Program-made: the position numbers and the translations under genes
Notes under the pieces: model-generated
Seen by the model: only the letters and a program-made list of their open reading frames with translations
What the model was told of the DNA's origin: nothing
The model's database searches: none
NCBI RefSeq assembly: GCF_023195885.1
Contig: NZ_JALPKO010000001.1
Span: forward strand, 310,001-374,000
Source: Methylonatrum kenyense
GTDB lineage: Bacteria > Pseudomonadota > Gammaproteobacteria > Nitrococcales > Aquisalimonadaceae
Direction: 5' to 3'
Length of the DNA: 64,000 bases
Part shown: in pieces, positions 7,782-15,131 of the stretch
Numbering within the stretch: position 1 is the first letter of the stretch
How the letters are laid out: the number at the start of each line of letters is the position of its first letter

Positions 7782-8351
7782 ATGATCTTCAAAAAGTATC
7801 CGGTAATGAGTAGCACCAACAGCCCACTTCGCATCCACGGCGTGGAGACAGCCGAGGGCGGAATCATCGGCATGACCCTGTGCCCGGGGAAGATCGGCCG
7901 GGGTCGCCGTTGTTATTGGAGACGGGATCTGGCTGCGGATCTCGCGGTGATTGCCGACTGGGGTGCAGAACGGATTATCACCCTGATGGAGGACCACGAA
8001 CTCCTCACTTTCCAGGTCAGCGACATCGGCTATCGCACCGAGCGGCACCTTGGGCCCGATGCCTGGTTGCATCTGCCAATCGTGGACATGGATATACCCG
8101 ACCAGCGCTTCGAGCAAGGTTGGAGCGATTGCAGAAAGGGCATTCACCAGGTTCTGGAGCGTGGCGGACGGATTCTGGTGCACTGCCTCGGCGGACTCGG
8201 TCGGACTGGCACGGTCGCCGCCCGAATTCTTGTCGAGACGGGAGTAATGCCGAACGACGCGATCCATCGCGTGCGCAGCGCGCGACCCGGTGCGATCGAA
8301 CGCGAAACCCAAGCGCATTACGTGGACGGTCTGCTCGACCCGAGCGGCTGA
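7782..8351 (+). CDS. CDKN3-like dual-specificity protein phosphatase (copy 2)
   Basis: This 189-residue paralogue of the protein at 1539 shares SPLRI, GIIGMTLCPGKIG, ITLMEDHEL, DAWLHLPI and the catalytic loop HCLGGLGRTGT (Cys near residue 135). It ends soon after the domain, whereas copy 1 has a longer tail. An in-frame ATG at 7806 (MSSTNSPLR) is an alternative start that aligns about as well; neither has a strong ribosome site. It has its own palindromic promoter. Two paralogues bracketing the island suggest duplication, with substrates possibly differing. The expected activity is removal of phosphate from Tyr/Ser/Thr or a small molecule in the cytoplasm. Confidence 0.85.
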   Translation: MIFKKYPVMSSTNSPLRIHGVETAEGGIIGMTLCPGKIGRGRRCYWRRDLAADLAVIADWGAERIITLMEDHELLTFQVSDIGYRTERHLGPDAWLHLPIVDMDIPDQRFEQGWSDCRKGIHQVLERGGRILVHCLGGLGRTGTVAARILVETGVMPNDAIHRVRSARPGAIERETQAHYVDGLLDPSG

Positions 8352-8451
8352 TCGCGCAGATTAGACGAGACGACTATCGGAGCGGCGGGCGGATTCGCGG
8401 ATTCCGACACGACTGTGGATACTGGCGGATGCAGTCAGGGGGCAAGGCGCA

Positions 8452-9090
8452 ATGACCGACGGAACCGTTCAAATCTTCACGTCCAGCGACGGCCAGGCAA
8501 GGCTGGAGGTGACGCTCGACCGTGAGACGGTCTGGCTGAGTCAGGCGCAGATGGGGCAGCTTTTCGGCACTACCTCCGAGAACGTCCTGATGCATCTGCG
8601 AAACGTATTCAATGACGAGGAACTCGCTGAGCAGGCAACTACTAAGGAATTCTTAGTAGTTCGCGAGGAAGGCGCACGAAAGGTCCGACGGCGCATCAAA
8701 CATTACAACCTCGACGCCATTATATCCGTTGGCTATCGAGTCAGTTCCAAACGCGCCACGCAGTTCCGCCAGTGGGCGACCCAGGTCCTTAAGGAGCATT
8801 TGGTCAACGGCTACACGCTCAACCAGCAACGCCTTGCCGAGCGCGGCATCGAGTTTGAACAGGCGGTCAGTCTGCTCAGCCGCACCCTCACCAATCAGGG
8901 CCTTGTTTCCGGTCCGGGCGAAGCGGTTGCCGGCGTAATCAGCGACTATGCCCGCTCCTGGAGCCTGCTGCAGGGCTATGATGAACGAGACCCGCGAGCG
9001 GGACTCCTAACAGCTAACCCGCAAGCGCCGCCAGGCGCTCCCGGTCCGGATCCGCATCGGTTAGTCGCTTCGACCCTCGCGCAACGTTGA
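8452..9090 (+). pseudogene. RhuM-like protein, C-terminally truncated
   Basis: The first roughly 180 residues match the RhuM family: VWLSQAQMGQLFGTTSENV near residue 27, KHYNLDAIISVGYRVSS near 85, FRQWATQVLKEHL and SDYARSWSLLQGYDE. Full-length relatives are typically well over 300 residues, but this frame ends at 212. The last 35 residues are Pro/Ala-rich and do not look like the family. The 3' end was probably lost in a rearrangement at about 8990-9090. RhuM genes are usually found on islands and near restriction or toxin-antitoxin genes, which fits the AbiE pair downstream. Function of the family is poorly defined. Confidence 0.6.
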
Positions 9091-9540
9091 GCTGCATTGC
9101 GGCACACGACTCCACGGCTTTTCTGACCTTATATCCTTATTGATATAAACACCGAATGGACAGATCAAACCTGTCTCGGCAAGCCATCTCTCCGCACGGT
9201 GGGCGCCATCATCGGTGAAGGATCGATCGATGTCATCGCTGCAGGGATCATGTTCTGCCGACGGCCTCACTCATGTCCGCTTTGATGTTCGCTTGGCACG
9301 TCGCGTAACAGACTGTTTCGTCAGCCTTATCGGACACTCCACGAGATCCCCTCCCCTCTTTTATGTCCGCTCCCATGTCCGCTTTTTGCAGGCGGTGAGC
9401 CAGCTTGAGACTTCTCCGACCAGTGTGTTGGTTTATATAAAATTAAAAAAACGGCTTTAAATGCTTTTACTGGAGATGAAAACAAACTCCTGCTGGTTTA
9501 CTATGTCTGTCAAAACAGGATTATATCGCCGCTTTCAACA
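9091..9540. other. Gene-free AT-rich stretch upstream of the AbiE pair
   Basis: No convincing gene. It is distinctly AT-richer than the surroundings, notably TATATAAAATTAAAAAAACG near 9434-9453. The 9-mer ATGTCCGCT occurs three times, at 9273, 9363 and 9375. It probably contains the AbiE promoter and may be a junction of transferred DNA. Confidence 0.4.
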
Positions 9541-10317
9541 ATGAAAATAAACCAATTGTTACGTGAAATCCCATATGGCGCTGTCGTCACGACAGCGTGG
9601 CTGGGTGTCCGTGGCGTAAGTACTGACCAGGCGCGGAAGCTGACCCGTAGCGGCTGGTTACGACGTGTCGGACATGGCGCGTACTGCCGCGCCGGGGACT
9701 CCCTGACCTGGGAAAGCGCCGTTTTTGCCCTGCAGGCATCGTCTGGAAGCAGAGCGGTGCCGATCTGGCCAGGGGGGCAAACCGCGCTGTCGCTGCACGG
9801 GTTCAATCATTACCTGGCGCTGGGGTTCTCTACTCGGCACATCTTCGGCGGCGCAGGAGCGCGCCTACCTCGCTGGTTTCGCCTCGCCGAATGGACTGCT
9901 GAAACCAACCTCCATACCGTCACTGCGCTCCCGGCCGAGCTCCCCGACAGCTTTGCCGACCATGCGCCAGCCAACAAGGGATTCACGCTTCAGATCTCCA
10001 CACCCGAGCGGGCCGTGCTTGAGTGGATCACCGTGGCGCCGGACGAACTACTTTTCGGAAGCGCTCTGGTCGACACGTTTAGCGGTCTCAACACCCTGCG
10101 GCCCCGACGCCTACAGGTGTTTCTGGAAGCATGTCGTTCCGTGCGGACAAAGCGCGCCTTCCTTGTCCTGGCACGACACGCTGGCCACAACTGGTACGGA
10201 CGACTTGATCCGACGCGTCTGGACCTCGGGCAGGGAAAGCGGCAACTCTACCCCGGTGGCAGGCTGGACCGGGAGTTTCAAGTGACAGTCCCCGAGGAGT
10301 TCGCCCGTGGCGTTTGA
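9541..10317 (+). CDS. abiEi: Type IV toxin-antitoxin antitoxin AbiEi
   Basis: The 258-residue protein has the AbiEi layout: an N-terminal winged-helix segment (residues about 15-60, with LTRSGWLRRVGHGAYCRAGD) followed by the antitoxin domain with TALSLHGF and STPERAVLEWI. In this family the N-terminus represses the operon and the C-terminal domain counteracts the toxin. Its stop overlaps the toxin gene by 11 bases. AbiE systems act in abortive infection and plasmid stabilisation. The AT-rich leader fits horizontal acquisition. Confidence 0.88.
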   Translation: MKINQLLREIPYGAVVTTAWLGVRGVSTDQARKLTRSGWLRRVGHGAYCRAGDSLTWESAVFALQASSGSRAVPIWPGGQTALSLHGFNHYLALGFSTRHIFGGAGARLPRWFRLAEWTAETNLHTVTALPAELPDSFADHAPANKGFTLQISTPERAVLEWITVAPDELLFGSALVDTFSGLNTLRPRRLQVFLEACRSVRTKRAFLVLARHAGHNWYGRLDPTRLDLGQGKRQLYPGGRLDREFQVTVPEEFARGV

Positions 10318-11239
10318 CGACCGCTATCACGAGCAGGTGCGGCTCCTGGTCTCTGTCCTGCCCTTTCTGAATGACGAGCCATGTTTCGCCCTGAAGGGCG
10401 GCACAGCCATCAATCTTTTCATGCAGCCATTCCCGCGCCTTTCGATCGATATTGATCTTGTGTATCTGCCGCTGGAATCACGCAATGATGCACTGAAAAA
10501 CAGTCGCCGCGCGCTTGCGCGTTTGGCCGCTGCCGTAACTACCCGTGTGCCGGATGCCAGAGCCGAGTTGCAGGTCAATCGCCCGGATGAACTGCGCGTT
10601 CTGGTGCGCAACAGCCGAGGCCAGATCAAGATCGAAGTATCGCCGGTCATGCGCGGGACGGTGCATCCACCCGAAATCCGTGATGTTGTCGAGGCCGTCG
10701 AAAATCTTTATGGCTTTGCGGCCGTTCAGGTGGTTTCTCTGCCGGATCTTTACGGCGGCAAGCTCTGTGCGGCGCTTGATCGCCAACACCCGCGGGACCT
10801 TTTTGACGTGAGAGGGCTGCTGGATGAGCGTGGCCTGGACCGCTCTGTCTTTGAGGGGTTTCTGGTCTATCTGCTCTGCCATCCAAGACCGATTAACGAA
10901 GTCATCAACCCTCGCTTGAAAGCGATCGATACCGTCTATCGAGAGGAATTCATCGGTATGACGAGGAATGACATACCGTTGTCGGTTCTGGAGAACACGC
11001 GCCTGGAACTGCGGAAGCAGTTAGGCCAGTTCCTCACAGAGATCGACGTCCGCTTCCTGTTATCGTTCAAGCAGGGAAATCCGGACTGGTCCCTTTCTCC
11101 CATTCCCGGCATCGAGCGGTTACCTGCCGTTCGATGGAAGCTTTACAACATAAAGGCAATGCCCAGTGAAAAACGCCGCGAAGGATGGTTTCGACTGCAG
11201 CAAGCACTTGAGGAAACACTGATTCATTCGCGCGCCTGA
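10307..11239 (+). CDS. abiEii: Type IV toxin-antitoxin toxin AbiEii, nucleotidyltransferase
   Basis: The 310-residue protein begins with GTG at 10307, preceded by GAGGAG seven bases upstream and overlapping abiEi. The nucleotidyltransferase signature is seen as FALKGGTAINLF (residues about 27-38) followed by RLSIDIDLVYLP (about 45-56) with its paired Asp residues. DLYGGKLCAALDRQHPRDLFD near 147-167 is the second conserved block of the AbiEii/DUF1814 family. Such toxins transfer nucleotides to tRNA or other targets and arrest growth. All key residues are present, so the pair looks functional. Confidence 0.9.
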   Translation: MAFDDRYHEQVRLLVSVLPFLNDEPCFALKGGTAINLFMQPFPRLSIDIDLVYLPLESRNDALKNSRRALARLAAAVTTRVPDARAELQVNRPDELRVLVRNSRGQIKIEVSPVMRGTVHPPEIRDVVEAVENLYGFAAVQVVSLPDLYGGKLCAALDRQHPRDLFDVRGLLDERGLDRSVFEGFLVYLLCHPRPINEVINPRLKAIDTVYREEFIGMTRNDIPLSVLENTRLELRKQLGQFLTEIDVRFLLSFKQGNPDWSLSPIPGIERLPAVRWKLYNIKAMPSEKRREGWFRLQQALEETLIHSRA

Positions 11240-11261
11240 GCCCTGGGCAGGTTTCGGCTGC

Positions 11262-11333
11262 AGAATGACTGCGCCTTGCCTCGAAAAAATGCCGACTCCA
11301 ACTCAGGGCGCGAATCAATTAAGTGTTTCTTTA
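11262..11333 (-). repeat. MITE-family end fragment
   Basis: About 70 bp corresponding, in reverse orientation, to the left end of the element at 12754-13027 (the GCGCCTTGCCTCG and ATGCCGACTCCAA blocks). It ends in a decayed terminal repeat, AAGTGTTTCTTTAA. The final TAA is the stop codon of the DUF4124 gene. Confidence 0.6.
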
Positions 11334-11852
11334 AAGATCCCCGAACGCCACAACCTTGCCGCTGCGGAACCAGACCACGCGGGGCCAGTCGCCACGGCGG
11401 GCGGTGTAGAAACGCTCGGTGACATTGATGCCCTGGGAGGTGATCTTCTGGCTGTCGGTCCAGCGGACACGGGTGGTGCCGCTGGCGCGCTCGACTTCGG
11501 CGCGGGTCATGCAGCGCATGATGTTGCCGGCGCGTACCGCACGCTCAATCGCCCGGTCGCTGGGGCAGCTGTCCACACCCGGCGCGGTGCGATCGGGCCG
11601 CGGGGCCTGGCCACGCTGGGAGCCGGACGGTTCTGGTTCTGGCGCCGGGGCGACTGCGGGGGCCGCCCGCCTAGGTGGTGGCACAAGCGGAGCCTCGATG
11701 GACCGGTACTGGAGATCCATCGGCTGGCTGTCGTCACCACAGGGCTGCTGGTTGAACAGGGGTTCGCCGGCATCCCCCGTGCATTGATACATCTGCGCGT
11801 GGGCCTGGCCACTCAGCAGGACACCAGCAAGTAACAGGACAAGGCGGATCAT
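11331..11852 (-). CDS. Exported DUF4124-type protein
   Basis: Start chosen at ATG 11852, where MIRLVLLLAGVLLSGQAHA forms a clear signal peptide, giving 173 residues. After cleavage comes MYQCTGDAGEPLFNQQPCG, the typical DUF4124 opening with a Cys pair. A Pro-rich linker and a C-terminal domain with CPSDRAIERAVRAGNIMRC follow. It is probably periplasmic; the family has no established function. It is the last gene of a short set with 12365 and 11876, and its stop codon is formed by the repeat end. Confidence 0.75.
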   Translation of the reverse strand: MIRLVLLLAGVLLSGQAHAQMYQCTGDAGEPLFNQQPCGDDSQPMDLQYRSIEAPLVPPPRRAAPAVAPAPEPEPSGSQRGQAPRPDRTAPGVDSCPSDRAIERAVRAGNIMRCMTRAEVERASGTTRVRWTDSQKITSQGINVTERFYTARRGDWPRVVWFRSGKVVAFGDL

Positions 11853-11875
11853 TTGGGGCCTCCAGAAACGCCCGA

Positions 11876-12355
11876 CTAGCGCAGCAGCGCCCGCGGGCCG
11901 GGGTTCAGCGTGTCCTCGATCTGGACAAGCCGTTGCTGTCCAAGCAGGTCCTGCAGCGGCGACTGCATCCGTTCCCGCGCCTGGGCGGTGAAACGAATGA
12001 AGCCGATGCCGTGCAGGGCGCGGTTCATGGCTTCGTCCACAGGCAGTGGGGCCTCCCGGACGACGGTATTGAGCAGGCACTGCATCAGTTCCCGGGCGTG
12101 GACATGGTCCAGTTGCCGCTCGGCATCGGGCAGCTCGGACCAGTCGCGGTAAGGCGGCGCGCGACGTTGCTGTTCAGTCGCAAGGAAATCGCCATCCCGA
12201 TGGATACCGCCCTGCTCCATTAATTGCTGCAACAGGCCCTCGACGCGGGCGCGGATACGGGAGCCGGTGCGGCTAACGCGCAGATGCCGGCCGGCATGCT
12301 CGATCCGCTTCTGCCGGCCATGCCGGTCCCGTTCGCCGACGCGTAACAGACCCAT
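11876..12355 (-). CDS. Hypothetical protein
   Basis: The 159-residue Arg/Gln-rich protein has no signal peptide and no membrane span. It contains VEGLLQQLMEQGGIHRDGDF and MNRALHGIGFIRFTAQARERM. It lies 9 bases after the lipoprotein gene and 23 bases before the DUF4124 gene, all on the same strand, so it likely belongs to their operon. No family is recognised. Confidence 0.5.
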   Translation of the reverse strand: MGLLRVGERDRHGRQKRIEHAGRHLRVSRTGSRIRARVEGLLQQLMEQGGIHRDGDFLATEQQRRAPPYRDWSELPDAERQLDHVHARELMQCLLNTVVREAPLPVDEAMNRALHGIGFIRFTAQARERMQSPLQDLLGQQRLVQIEDTLNPGPRALLR

Positions 12356-12364
12356 GAACCGGCT

Positions 12365-12592
12365 TCAGTCCCCGCCCGGTGGCTGGTGCGGACTGCGGTA
12401 GCCCGGCTCCACCGTGTATTTCAGCCGACCGTCGCGGTCGCGCACCTCGGTGGTACCGCCGATGCCCTCGGTGGTGTAGCCGATGATGCGGCCGTCGGCA
12501 TCCCGGATCGTGGGCTGGCCGTAGTGCGGCGGCACGGTACCGCAGGCCGCCAGCAGGCAGGCCAGCCCGATTGCTGTCGCGGCCTTGGCCAT
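12365..12592 (-). CDS. Small lipoprotein
   Basis: Start at ATG 12592, directly preceded by GGAGGGGAT. The 75-residue product has the lipoprotein signal MAKAATAIGLACLLAACGT with Cys17 or nearby as the lipidated residue. The mature part, containing TIRDADGRIIGYTTEG and TTEVRDRDGRLKYTVEPGY, looks like two beta hairpins of a DUF-type small lipoprotein. It should be anchored in the outer or inner membrane. It heads the small operon 12592-11331. Confidence 0.65.
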   Translation of the reverse strand: MAKAATAIGLACLLAACGTVPPHYGQPTIRDADGRIIGYTTEGIGGTTEVRDRDGRLKYTVEPGYRSPHQPPGGD

Positions 12593-12645
12593 ATCCCCTC
12601 CTCCCGCTTGGTTTGCAGCGCTCAATATGACGATGCCGTGCGACA

Positions 12646-13414
12646 TCAGGTGTCGCTGGTGGGCAGAAACAGCCGCTGATCCCACCAGACCGGCTCCGCA
12701 GTACGGACCTCGATCTGTTCGAAGTCCGCATGCTCCGGGTTGATGATGACATCAGGGAAACACTGACTTATTCCCACGCCTGCGTTGGAGTCCGCATTTT
12801 TTCCGAGGCAAGGCGCGCTGCGCAGCGCCGCAGTCATTCTGCGGTCAAGCAGCGCAACACAGCATTCGGGAAAAATGCGGCCCAACCCGAAGGGCCCGGC
12901 CGGTTTTGGTCCCTGGCGGTGTTGCGCTACCGGCCCGGTAGCTACGGCTACCGAACCGGCACCGCGCCTTGCCAGATGACCAAAACCGGTCTCGGGCGCG
13001 GGCGCGGGAATAAATCAGTGTTTCCCTAGGTTCGATCCGTGCCACGAATGACGGAACGAACAGCACCGCGGTGCGTTTTTCTGCCGCCCATTGAACACCG
13101 TACTCGCGAGCGGAGCCGCAGTCCGGGGCTGCCCAGTCGGGCAAGTGTTCCGGGCTGACGATCTCGTAATCCAGCCCGTGGGGCAGACTGATCTGAATGA
13201 AGTGTTGATCCGGCGGCATCAGGCCATTGGCGTGGGCGAGCTTTTCCAGCATGGCGGTGGAGTAGTGCTCGCTGGCGTAGATGACCGGTGTGTCGGCGTC
13301 GTTCCAGCAGCCCGGGTAGATGGTCGAGCCCGTGGCATCGAAAATCGAAAACTCCCCGTGGGGATCCCCGATCCGATAGGCCGTTCGGGGTCGATCAAGC
13401 CGTCGTGGGGTCAA
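12646..13414 (-). pseudogene. RES-domain toxin gene interrupted by a MITE
   Basis: The N-terminal part (13414 to about 13028) carries RES features: TAYRIGDPHGEFS, IYASEHYSTAMLEKLAH and the PSFVARIE strand. The frame then enters the MITE. After the element, the same frame resumes at about 12753 with DVIINPEHADFEQI and ends in DQRLFLPTSDT (stop at 12646). That is the expected end of a RES domain (a typical INPxHxDF block). Joined, the two parts give about 165 residues, the normal size. RES toxins degrade or ADP-ribosylate using NAD. The insertion should inactivate the toxin. Its start overlaps the antitoxin stop (ATGA). Confidence 0.8.
12754..13027. mobile_element. 274-bp MITE inserted in the RES toxin gene
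   Basis: The terminal inverted repeats are 27 bp with two mismatches. The left reads AGGGAAACACTGACTTATTC and onward; the right, reversed, reads AGGGAAACACTGATTTATTC and onward. No transposase is encoded. The inside contains an inverted pair (GCCGGTTTTGGT near 12898 and ACCAAAACCGG near 12979) able to fold into a long hairpin. A clear target duplication cannot be seen. Left-end fragments recur at 11262, 25540 and 26477, right-end-like copies at 40430 and 56605, and bare ends at 42837, 45817 and 54590. Confidence 0.75.
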
Positions 13415-13851
13415 GCAGCCGACCCGTATTTCAGCCGGCCCAGTATTTCCACCACAGCTTCCGCGCCGTAGCCCGTCACAATTGCCACATCCAGCGGAAC
13501 GCGCCCATCCAGCATTGGATGAGGCCGGGTAAGGAACGTCCGCGCCATGCCCTCGTCCCTGTAGACGTCGATCGCCATGGCCCAGACCCGCGCGATGCGG
13601 GCTAGGCGTTCGCTCTCGTTTCGGTTCAGTGACTCGCGCTTCCTCCGACGGCGCAGCAGCGTCTGCTTGGGAATGACCAGCGTCGAGAAATCCCGGGAAC
13701 CCGGTGCGACGACCCGGTGGACATGCTCAATGGCGCGCAGCGGCAGGCCGTCTGCAATACGCTGACTGAACGCGAAGCCCGTGTAACCACCACGGATGTC
13801 ATCCAGCCCGAGGACCGCAGCCATCTGCTGGATCTCGCTACCCTGGATCAT
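13411..13851 (-). CDS. Xre/MbcA/ParS-type antitoxin (DUF2384 family)
   Basis: The 146-residue protein precedes and overlaps the RES gene, the standard order for Xre-RES pairs. The N-terminal half contains a putative helix-turn-helix region. The C-terminal half shows the toxin-binding block: NESERLARIARVWAMAIDVY, then ARTFLTRPHPMLDGRVPLDV and GAEAVVEILGRLKYG, which is the MbcA/ParS signature. It normally neutralises the RES toxin and represses the operon. With the toxin split it may persist as an orphan regulator. Confidence 0.85.
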   Translation of the reverse strand: MIQGSEIQQMAAVLGLDDIRGGYTGFAFSQRIADGLPLRAIEHVHRVVAPGSRDFSTLVIPKQTLLRRRRKRESLNRNESERLARIARVWAMAIDVYRDEGMARTFLTRPHPMLDGRVPLDVAIVTGYGAEAVVEILGRLKYGSAA

Positions 13852-13883
13852 CTCATCGCCCCGAATCGCACCCTCTGGTCCGT

Positions 13884-13889
13884 ATTATA
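13884..13889 (-). promoter_or_regulatory. -10 box upstream of the antitoxin gene
   Basis: On the minus strand a perfect TATAAT lies 33 bases before the ATG at 13851, in TTCTATAATACGG. No strong -35 is seen, consistent with a regulated toxin-antitoxin promoter. Confidence 0.45.
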
Positions 13890-13928
13890 GAACCACATGA
13901 TTGCCCTTCTGCACTTCCGGAAAAATCC

Positions 13929-15131
13929 CTAAGCCCGCTCGGTCTCCAACGCCTGTAGCCTCGACCGCAAATAACGAAAACCAATGCGCTCCTGCTCCAG
14001 TCGAAGCCGCTCACCTAAGACGTTGTCTCTCAGGTCCACGTACAGTGACTGCTCCTCCGCGGTGAGCTGGCTGAGTTCCCCGGTAACGCGTTTTTCCTTG
14101 TCCTCGCATCCCCATAACGCGCGATGTGTATTGAGGGTCATTCGGTCCATCAGCAGCGAGCGAGCCTGCGGTATTTGGGTTCGCAGCCGGTGGAGCATGT
14201 CGAAGCCGTAGGTATCGATATCCCCCGAGTAATAAACTTCCACGTCCTGAAGCCAGTCCACCCGCGCCAGCCGCTTCAGCCCGTACCCCAGGCCGAAGAT
14301 AACCAGACTGTCCGGGTGCGCTGGGAAGACTAGGCCATTGATCTCATTCTCGGTGATGAAGACCCGGCGTACCGGCAGCCGCAGCGCCGCGAACTGATTG
14401 ATGGGGACGGACAGATCGCTCATTCCCTGAACGTAAAGCGCCGGGTCCAATAGCCGGAAACGCACCAGCGCCGGTTTTTCCCGCAGACCGTAGCGCCGCT
14501 CGAAGCCACGGGCGCCGGTAGCCGCTGGGTCGATGGCGGCCTCTGGGAGCACGGCGTCCAGCAATTCCACGAACAACTTTCGCCTGGCTTCAATAAACTT
14601 GGTATCGACCCCTTGGATGTCCAATTGCCGAAGGTAAATGCCGGGCCGGGGATGGGCGCGGAACCAGTCCAGTACCGCCAGCACCCGAAGCCAGGCTTCG
14701 GCCTCGGCCAGCACCTGCAGGGGCCGTCGCGCCAGCCAATCGGTCAGTTGCGGGAAGCGGCGCAAGGTCTCGTTGGCCAGGGCCTGGAAGCGCTCCGCCT
14801 CCTGCGTCTTGCCAATCAGGCGCAGGCCATCTGCCTCGCTGGGCACCATGGCACCGTCCGGCAGGTCGTTGGCCCCGTGCACCCGGTGGTTCACCCGTCG
14901 CCAGGTGATCTCGTAGCCGTAACCCCGGGCCTCCCGGCTTCCCGCCTGCAGTTGTTGCACCCAGGCCCGCACGGCGGCGAAGTCGCCGGCAAGGTCGCGC
15001 GAGCCGGGCCGTCGCAACCGTAGCCGGTGGGGAAACAACGCCTCCCCCCGCACCGTCGCGGCCAGCCAGTCGCCCCGCTCCCACAGGCTCAGCAACTGCC
15101 CGCGCAATTCATCGTGGGTGGTCCAGCTCAT
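13929..15131 (-). CDS. jetD: Wadjet protein JetD, TOPRIM-type nuclease
   Basis: The 400-residue protein has an N-terminal DUF3322-like arm domain and a C-terminal DUF2220 TOPRIM-like domain. The acidic residues are visible in TENEING (about 260-266) and SGDIDTYGF (about 302-310). In characterised Wadjet systems JetD cuts small closed-circular plasmid DNA after extrusion by the JetABC motor. The ATG overlaps the jetC stop (ATGA). All likely catalytic residues are kept, so the system looks complete. Confidence 0.92.
   Translation of the reverse strand: MSWTTHDELRGQLLSLWERGDWLAATVRGEALFPHRLRLRRPGSRDLAGDFAAVRAWVQQLQAGSREARGYGYEITWRRVNHRVHGANDLPDGAMVPSEADGLRLIGKTQEAERFQALANETLRRFPQLTDWLARRPLQVLAEAEAWLRVLAVLDWFRAHPRPGIYLRQLDIQGVDTKFIEARRKLFVELLDAVLPEAAIDPAATGARGFERRYGLREKPALVRFRLLDPALYVQGMSDLSVPINQFAALRLPVRRVFITENEINGLVFPAHPDSLVIFGLGYGLKRLARVDWLQDVEVYYSGDIDTYGFDMLHRLRTQIPQARSLLMDRMTLNTHRALWGCEDKEKRVTGELSQLTAEEQSLYVDLRDNVLGERLRLEQERIGFRYLRSRLQALETERA

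Noticed and set aside
9581-9597. GCTGTCGTCACGACAGC palindrome at the start of abiEi
   Set aside because: It has a different order of half-sites from the regulon element and lies within codons; likely chance, although autoregulation by AbiEi cannot be excluded.
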